Made by a program: the position numbers and the translations under genes
Notes under the pieces: generated by a model
What the model saw: the letters and a program-made list of their open reading frames with translations, nothing else
Databases searched by the model: none
What the model was told of the DNA's origin: nothing
Assembly: GCA_907163375.1 (NCBI GenBank)
Contig: CAJQUW010009254.1
Span: 12,501-76,500, forward strand
Length of the DNA stretch: 64,000 nucleotides
From: Prostheceraeus crozeri
Lineage: Eukaryota; Platyhelminthes; Polycladida; Euryleptidae
Direction: 5' to 3'
In this document: positions 57,855 to 64,000 of the stretch, one piece after another
Numbering within the stretch: the first letter of the stretch is position 1
How the letters are laid out: every line of letters starts with the position of its first letter

Positions 57855-58835
57855 ATGACGGGCAATATCGAGGTATCCGCAGCCACGGCTGTAGATAGAC
57901 TGGCTCCCGACGCGGTAGCTTATCTCAACGCCATGGGCTCTATATTCAGTCCAACTGAAACAGGAAAACAAGTTGTGCTATGGGTCAGAACACCACAAGA
58001 TCCTTCGCCGTTACCTTTGCTTCTCCCTTGTGGATATAATTTTCGCAATTTTGGGAAGTTGGTCAAGGATCTTCGACAGGTGTACGTTGATGAAGATTAT
58101 CGATTGGAAGGTCACTGCGCGTTGCCTTCTATGACACTAAATAATCGAAGAAATCAAGATTCACCTGACAAACTTGATACCTCTGCGTTGATTCTACGTG
58201 ATTATGACTGCATAGATGGTCGTCCCATCTCTTCAAAAAGAATTTCTCGACTGGATATTTCCGAATCTCCATCAGAAATGCTAATTCGAGGCTGCAATCC
58301 AACACGAAGAAGAATATTCAGTCGTCAAGGTGCAGCAAGTCGGGCTACTTCTACGGTCCGATTTTGGGCAGCGTCAGAAACCCCGGCTCGCTCTAATAAT
58401 CGTGCAGGAGGCTTGAATACTTCGCGACGACGTGTCACTAGGCGATCGATGGCTCCAACTTCTCTATCCCTCCCAGGATTGGCGGTAAATGGATCGAGTG
58501 TCGACTCATTTGGAGATTTGAGACTAGCCCCAGTAACGGCTCCCAATCCTAGCAACCAATGGACACCAGAAGGAAGAGGCGCTGCTGTAGAAACTTCCAT
58601 CGACAAACAGCGCTTATCTAAAGGAGTGGTATTTGACAGTTTGGAGAGTTATTGGCGCTTCGGACATAAGAATCAAACAATTCCAATCAGTCGCCCGGGC
58701 AGTAGAACTTTAACACAAAACGAGAAGTGGTTGTTACGTGTTACCGGTGGTCAAAAGCGTTTCACTCTGTTACCCACGGCTGAGCTACTGATGCCACCTC
58801 GATCCAATACCCCAACTGCCATGTCAAGACGGTGA
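57855..58835 (+). CDS. Unidentified gene, single large coding exon
   Basis: 326 codons from ATG 57855 (MTGNIEVSAATAVDRLAPDA) to TGA. The ATG follows an acceptor-like CCATTTCAG|A. The first half has an organised stretch (VVLWVRTPQDPSPLPLLLPC, then GYNFRNFGKLVKDLRQVYVD); the second half is rich in Ser, Arg, Thr and Pro and looks disordered, ending LTQNEKWLLRVTGGQKRFTL and then LLPTAELLMPPRS. I do not recognise the family and see no TIRs, target duplication or transposase motif around it, so it may be a host exon. Another open frame just upstream (57737-57890, beginning VSREIEEGQTSFREVRQVAN) could be an alternative exon or frame-shifted 5' coding region. It is the only long ORF in the window not tied to a mobile element. 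Confidence 0.5.
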   Translation: MTGNIEVSAATAVDRLAPDAVAYLNAMGSIFSPTETGKQVVLWVRTPQDPSPLPLLLPCGYNFRNFGKLVKDLRQVYVDEDYRLEGHCALPSMTLNNRRNQDSPDKLDTSALILRDYDCIDGRPISSKRISRLDISESPSEMLIRGCNPTRRRIFSRQGAASRATSTVRFWAASETPARSNNRAGGLNTSRRRVTRRSMAPTSLSLPGLAVNGSSVDSFGDLRLAPVTAPNPSNQWTPEGRGAAVETSIDKQRLSKGVVFDSLESYWRFGHKNQTIPISRPGSRTLTQNEKWLLRVTGGQKRFTLLPTAELLMPPRSNTPTAMSRR

Positions 58836-60596
58836 TGTCCCGTGTTGTTCACAAAAACATTTTCTTACATTTTTCAGAAATTATGTATTATAAGGGTATA
58901 AAACTACATTTTTTACTAAATACAAGGCATCTTAAGTTTTCAAAGAAAAGATGGCGTCATTTTATGCAATATCCATGCTTGTAGGCTTGAGTGGAGCTAT
59001 ATCTCGTTGTAAAAAACTCTGAAGTATATCACCATGACAAAAAGTTGTATAAACTAAAGTCGGAAATTGAAGTACTTGGTATATAGGCTTTGTGGGTTTA
59101 CATTGTCACCGATCGCCTAATAGTTGACCATTTATTGCGCTTTTATTGCTGTATAAGACCGAGGACAGCAACTGAAGAAATCGAGTAGCCTTCTTCTGTA
59201 GCATGAGCATTTCAAGCAGATTTCATTCCTTAAATCAATAATACAAGATTACATAAATCCCGTTGACGCACTTGGGAATACGAACCATGCTTCAAGAAAA
59301 TTTACAAAACTGATAATCAAAATACATGTAGAAGTACATGTGTGTTGTAATACAACTTCCGCTTTCTAGCGCAAATCATAGGAAGTTCAAATTAAAAAGC
59401 TTTTGAAATTTCTGAGTAATGTTGAACTTTTTTCGATCCATTGAGAAAATTCTGTATGCGTCACTGCAAAGCAAACAAAAATGGGGAAAATGTTTAACAA
59501 CAAATTCATCAAATTTAAGCAGCTAAGTCAGCATGTTGCTGTAAATTGATATTATCTAGCAACGTCTGTCTAATCATGCAACTAGCTGACAATCAATGCA
59601 GTAACTGTGCCTTGAAATCACATTATTTGCACTTTTACATTAATTAGAAAATTGTCAAGCGAGTACAACAGTTACTGAGTATACATACACCATGCCTTCT
59701 GGCTGTGACGATAAATCCAAAGGTGAAAAATGAACGCCACTTCTAAGTGATGACTATATCTAATCGAAAGTGGTGAAAATGTCATATTTTTAGCTGTAAA
59801 ATCTTAGCTTGTTAAAAAGTACAAGATTACTTTTCGATAGCCGAGCTATCTTGTAGGCGGGACCAACAGCCTTGACAACATAATAATTCTTGGATTGTCA
59901 CTACATGGATGCTATGCCAGCAAAATCATTTGAGAAATATTTTTAAATCCATTTGTTCATTGTGTAGAACAGTGAATATACTAATAGAATTAGGCCCCAT
60001 TACAATGTTCCAAGTCCAATCCTGTTTAATTTAATTATAATTGCATTACAAATAAATGAATATCAGGAGGTGCTATCATCTGTCGCTGACTCCGGAACAA
60101 AATCAACATCGACGCATCGATAACTCAAGAAAAAATGAATCGGCCCATAGACAGTTCACAAAATTATTGCACAAAAATGTCAACCAGATTTGACCTGGAA
60201 TTTTCGTGTTGAAGTTCTGGTTAATTTCAACAAACTTAATGCCATGAAATATTTTGCATATTTTCAAATTTCATAAGTGGTCAGCTGTAGTCAGGTCCCA
60301 CAAAAGAAAATTGAAATTATTGATGACAAAGTATCATGTACGAACCAAATTTTCGGCTACTCAGCCTGCTTCAGAGTCATCATGTTTTACATGCGATACA
60401 TTTTCTATTTCTGTAATGTATTTCTAGAAATTTAATGAGCTTCAATTTAGTATGTTGGTAAAACGGACTTTTGATATTTAAAGAAATGTAAGTTTTTGGT
60501 CACTTCATTCACTGATGCCTGCAGGAAAGTTTGCGCACAAAACAAAATTTATCTTTAAAAATAATTTGAATTGGTAATCAAGCCCACACAGGCGAT
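58836..60596. other. No recognisable gene
   Basis: AT-rich; could be the 3' untranslated region of the preceding gene, then intergenic DNA. Confidence 0.5.
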
Positions 60597-60600
60597 TAAC

Positions 60601-60670
60601 AGTTGCCTGTTTGAATTAATTGGATTAGTTGCATGTTTGAATTTATTAATTGGATTAGTTGCCTGTTTAC
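60601..60670. repeat. Short direct repeat, two and a half copies
   Basis: AGTTGC(C/A)TGTTTGAATT(TATT)AATTGGATT repeated at 60601 and 60628, with a partial third copy. Confidence 0.85.
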
Positions 60671-60987
60671 AATGAAGTCAGTTCAATACTTTCCGTGCGG
60701 ATATGAGAAAATGACATGGCTCATACAACATTTTCACATGGCTTTTTCAAAGAACGTCGTGCAGCGGTGCCTTAAAATTTGAATACCAAAATGTGACCTC
60801 TGCAATTCTGACGCATAATGGACAGATATAGCACTAAGTTAGTGCACACTGTGAAATTTGCTACTTGCAGTAAAGTGCATGAAGATGGAGTACGGGCAGT
60901 TTGCTGGGTAATATTATGTCAATAATCTAGTGTTTGGAAGACTAATTGCGAATAATTTTGCCAATAATTCGACAAATCTAAATTTGC

Positions 60988-61400
60988 GTGATGGAAAGTT
61001 TCTGGTCTCTTGCATTGTGAATAAGTAACATTTTTGCGTGATGTAGCTTGTATTGATGATTTTCACTCAATTTGCACACCACCGTTGAAGTCTAAATATT
61101 TGGTGCCATTAAATCTCTACAGCGTTGCCTGGTTTTGTGCTTTAAGGGGTGCGAGCGGCACGCTGAGATCTTTCAGAGATCCTCACTTTTTCTACCATAC
61201 TACTACTTCTACCAGTTTCCGTTAATCCGTTAAGATGAAATAAGTATTTTCAAGATGATGGAATATTTCTAGTCTCGTGTATTGTAGCTATTGTGCTTGT
61301 TGTATTGTGCGTGATATAGCTTGCACTGATGATTTTCATTCAATTTATTAATGTTTGCTACTACTACTTCTACCAGTCTCCGTCAAGATGAAAAAAGCAT
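60988..61400. repeat. Diverged tandem duplication
   Basis: Shared blocks in order: ATGGAAAGTTTCTGGTCTCT / ATGGAATATTTCTAGTCTCG, then GCGTGAT(G/A)TAGCTTG(T/C)A(T/C)TGATGATTTTCA, then TACTACTACTTCTACCAGT(T/C)TCCG. The first copy is longer by a 120-base insert. Confidence 0.75.
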
Positions 61401-62970
61401 TTTCATTTCATTTCATTTTAGATCCTGTCTATGGCCTGTCATTGATGCATTATCTCAATCCATGCCAGGTTCAATCGAAATATGCCCAAAGCTTTTTTGA
61501 ATTTGATTTTTGCTTTTTGTACTAATTAGGATTTTGGAATCAATATTTTGTGAATTCATCATTTAGACAGATTTAGTCATGAGGAGTTAGCCCAATTAAT
61601 GCCCTTCTCACATGAACTGACAGATAGTCTAGAAGATTATTTATTGTCACAGGCTTTTCATGTGTCTCATAGTGGGGAATCTCATATAGAAATTAAAAAG
61701 TTCAGTTTTCTGATAAATAAAATAGTTTCAGTAAGTGCATGAAGCTTACTGTTTTTCAATTACCTTTTCACAGCATTTGAATGTAACATTCAGTATTTGG
61801 TATAATGACTTTGATATGCAAGTGAAAATTCAACATCATGAAAGGTAGTAGGCATTAAATCCGCTTTACGGTTGTCGTCATCTCTGTATGTTAATCGTCA
61901 GATCCTTTTGCGACGTATTATCATTAGCGAAGAAAATCTTAAACTTCAATATTGATCAAGCTGGGGGTTGCTGGTGATGATTAACTGATCCAGACAGTAA
62001 AATGCAACCGAAAAACAATAGAAGATTATACAACAACAGAAGCTTTTACAACAACCGTCTTATGCACACAATCCATCTCAAAACATCCTGAGAGTCTGGA
62101 GAGGTGAAACATATTGCGAACTCATAATTAGCTTGCTTGTCATAAAATCTATGGGTCATGAGCTTCCATTACAAAATTGAATCTGGCCGGAATCTGCATA
62201 AACTGAATGTCATAAATATACCAACAGCTAAAAATCTATTTAATTTGATAATATTCAAATTGCATTTACGGATTCAGGACGCCATGATCTTTCTAGCCGT
62301 TCCTTCGTAACTTTGTAGAAAAGGCTTACTGTGTGTTTCATCTGCAGTCATGAATCATCGCCTGGGTTACGTTAATTATCATTCTAAGCGCACTCGAAAA
62401 TGAATCAAATTCTCAAAAATCGCAAATTCACTCAAAGAAGTCAAAGAATTTAATCGAACATCTGAAAATGTCAAACGTAAGCTTTTCGTATACTCACTTA
62501 CATTATCAGTTTCATTATCATAGCTATCGAAACGACTCCTCCAAATCAATTCAAATCCTCTAATCTCTTATCAACCAAAATTACATATCGGCATCGCTCA
62601 AAAATGCAATGTTTGTGATATGGTTTCGATAGTTGGCAATGATATGCTGATAGAGTTGTCTCTTTTAACTCGATTTCCCCAATAGCGCATAAGTTTGGCC
62701 ATAGTCTAAACTACTTTTCGCATTTTAGTTACGATGGGATTGACTTTTATAGGATTTCAATTGATGTGTTGAAATATTTCGTTTTGATAGCAAATAAGGA
62801 TGTGAAACACCCAAGTTTGACATGATCGACTAAATTATGTGATTTCTTTCGGTGATTTTGAAATTCTTGAAACTTTGGTTGATTTTGGCTGTGTTTAGAA
62901 AAGATCTTTTGAAACGACGATTTATGACTGCTCACACCATTGCTGAACAAAGATTTACTCAAAAGTTCAG
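61401..62970. other. No recognisable gene
   Basis: AT-rich, no supported ORF or paired termini. Confidence 0.5.
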
Positions 62971-63270
62971 TACCGCTCAAAATTCTTTCATGGTGACCTT
63001 CACACAACTCATCTAAGTACTCAAAGGGTTTTCAACAAAATCGTGGGGACCGTTTTTAAGTGGCATCAATTTTTCAAAATGACCGCCAAAAGTAGACAAA
63101 AATGGTATGCCGATTGAAAGTGATATAATAAGATACTGCATACCACTCAAAATTCTTTCATGGGGACCTTCACACAACTCATCTAAGTACTCTAAGACGT
63201 GTTTCAACAAAATCGTGGGGACCGTTTTTAAATGGCACCAATTTTTTAAAATGGCCGCCAAAAATACATG
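62971..63270. repeat. Tandem duplication of a ~130-base block
   Basis: Copies 62971-63100 and 63141-63270 share CTCAAAATTCTTTCATGG, GACCTTCACACAACTCATCT, AAGTACT, CAACAAAATCGTGGGGACCG and TTTTTCAAAATG(A/G)CCGCC. Spacing 170 bases. Confidence 0.9.
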
Positions 63271-63480
63271 TACATTTACAATAACTTATACTTTGCAGCT
63301 CAGCAAAAAGCAAAAAATAGTAAGTAAGTTTGCAGCTTTCATTTTTTCTACAGAACCGCCAATTCAATTTGAAAAATGAGAAATCATGATGTTTTGCATT
63401 AGCACTTAATAATTGAACAAAAGAACAAAACTATCTCTACAGAATACAGAAAAATCTGAAACTAGCATTCGATCAAGCGA

Positions 63481-63771
63481 TTACAAATGTCTACCATTGT
63501 ATTCCAATACACTTTGTAGCAGTCGTTCGGAGTAGTCCGTGTGGCCTATGGGGACTTTTTATTTACACCAAGTCTTGTTGAAGTCACTGTGAACCGATTC
63601 ATTCGCCTGCTCGCTCCATTTGCTCAAGCCTGTGCCTTTTCTACGGCAGAACTCTGGCACATGAAACATAAACACGTGGACTTTGGGAGTGATGCGTACA
63701 GCTGGCAGATCAACGAAGGCTTGTCTAAAATTCGAAATTTCGAAAATTCTAGGCATAACATGGTTATTCAT
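63481..63771 (-). pseudogene. C-terminal fragment of a second RAG1/Transib-like transposase
   Basis: The minus frame reads RQAFVDLPAVRITPKVHVFM, then FHVPEFCRRKGTGLSKWSEQ, then ANESVHSDFNKTW, TAA at 63561-63559 and, in the same frame, KVPIGHTDYSERLLQSVLEY to a final stop at 63483-63481. It aligns with the end of 9153-9713 (TPKIHAIFYHIQDF…WSEQAIETVHTDFKATWAKYKVQFGH). Here the residues after the second His are VPE, and WSEQANES ends with Asn-Glu-Ser: both echo RAG1 (HVPE; W-x-x-x-x-N-E-S). A Tyr-to-stop change and loss of the N-terminal part make it a relic. Confidence 0.6.
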
Positions 63772-63860
63772 GCCCCAACTTAGTTCCCCCGGCTGTGCCG
63801 CGACCTTATGCCAAATTCCATTCTAGTCAACTTCAGATACAGATAAACAATCTATTTCTA
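63764..63860 (-). repeat. Piece of a second Tigger copy
   Basis: Matches 14667-14757 of the Tigger element closely: TCATGCCCCAACTTAGTTCC, then CCCGG(A/C)TGTGCCG(T/C)GACCTT, then CCATTCTAG(C/T)CAACTTCAGA and TATTTCTATGG. In the Tigger that segment lies between the DDE exon and the C-terminal exon. The breakpoint overlaps the RAG-like fragment at 63764-63771. Confidence 0.85.
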
Positions 63861-64000
63861 TGGTAAGAGGTAACTGGTCACACGCTGTCAATTTCGCGTG
63901 CGCGTCATGAGAGAAACAGAGAATTCGAAGTCAGAATTCAGTTACTTGGTTCACTAATTCAAGTTTCGTCAATGGTAGGGGCTTACACTATGAGGTAACT
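63861..64000. other. No recognisable feature to window end
   Basis: May continue the Tigger copy but no alignable coding motif is present. Confidence 0.3.

Noticed and set aside
1-64000. CRISPR arrays, operons, ribosome binding sites, riboswitches
   Set aside because: The sequence is eukaryotic with spliced genes; no regularly spaced direct repeats with unique spacers were seen.
1-64000. tRNA and rRNA genes
   Set aside because: No A-box/B-box pair with a cloverleaf and no conserved rRNA core sequence was noticed; a covariance-model scan would be decisive.

Overview
This window reads as eukaryotic, most likely metazoan invertebrate, genomic DNA. It is AT-rich, has GT-AG introns, and most of the recognisable sequence is nested DNA transposons. 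Nothing bacterial, viral-genomic or organellar is evident. The mix of Tc1/mariner, Tigger/pogo, hAT, PIF/Harbinger with MADF genes, piggyBac, a Crypton-like tyrosine recombinase and RAG1/Transib-like relics suggests an arthropod or another TE-rich invertebrate. The species cannot be fixed from the sequence alone. Only one ORF (57855-58835) looks like a host gene not explained by a mobile element; two short exon candidates near the left end are weak.

Layout. 1-2.7 kb: GA simple repeat, a self-complementary minisatellite, a CpG-richer stretch with weak exon candidates, an (AT)n tract. 2.7-4.2 kb: mariner-like element. 4.8-7.6 kb: decayed retroelement pieces (Gag-like, RT/RNase H). 8.68-13.93 kb: an element with ~260-bp inverted termini starting CACGGTAG, carrying a broken RAG1/Transib-like transposase and invaded by two Tc1-type elements. 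13.94-22.66 kb: a Tigger/pogo element split by an 892-bp MITE and by a complete hAT element with an uninterrupted 784-aa transposase. 23.0-24.9 kb: broken piggyBac. 25.5-27.1 kb: a second family with a similar D/CxxC/HxxxxH/E layout. 28-35 kb: MITEs, an RT-associated fragment, a DDE-like fragment, a Crypton-like recombinase relic, a Tc1 relic. 35.5-36.3 kb: a hairpin-dense patch with an unidentified ORF. 36.8-46.5 kb: a Tc1 element split by an 8.9-kb Harbinger, itself carrying a 4.3-kb Harbinger. 49.0-56.7 kb: a short-element frame containing a hAT and a third Harbinger-type element that itself contains a hAT. 57-64 kb: the host-like gene, mostly unassigned DNA, two local duplications, and relics of the RAG-like and Tigger families.

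Nested insertions are datable by order because target duplications are intact. Examples are AACAGTTA (hAT-1), CATCACGT (hAT-2), CGGCTATG (hAT-3), TTA and TCA (Harbingers) and TA (Tigger, MITE). In several cases deleting the insert in thought restores a continuous reading frame in the older element.

The most notable signals are (1) the CAC-ended element whose transposase resembles RAG1/Transib in residue spacing, (2) two Harbingers of different age that share an unusual interleaving of transposase and MADF/BESS genes on opposite strands, and (3) the apparently intact hAT-1.
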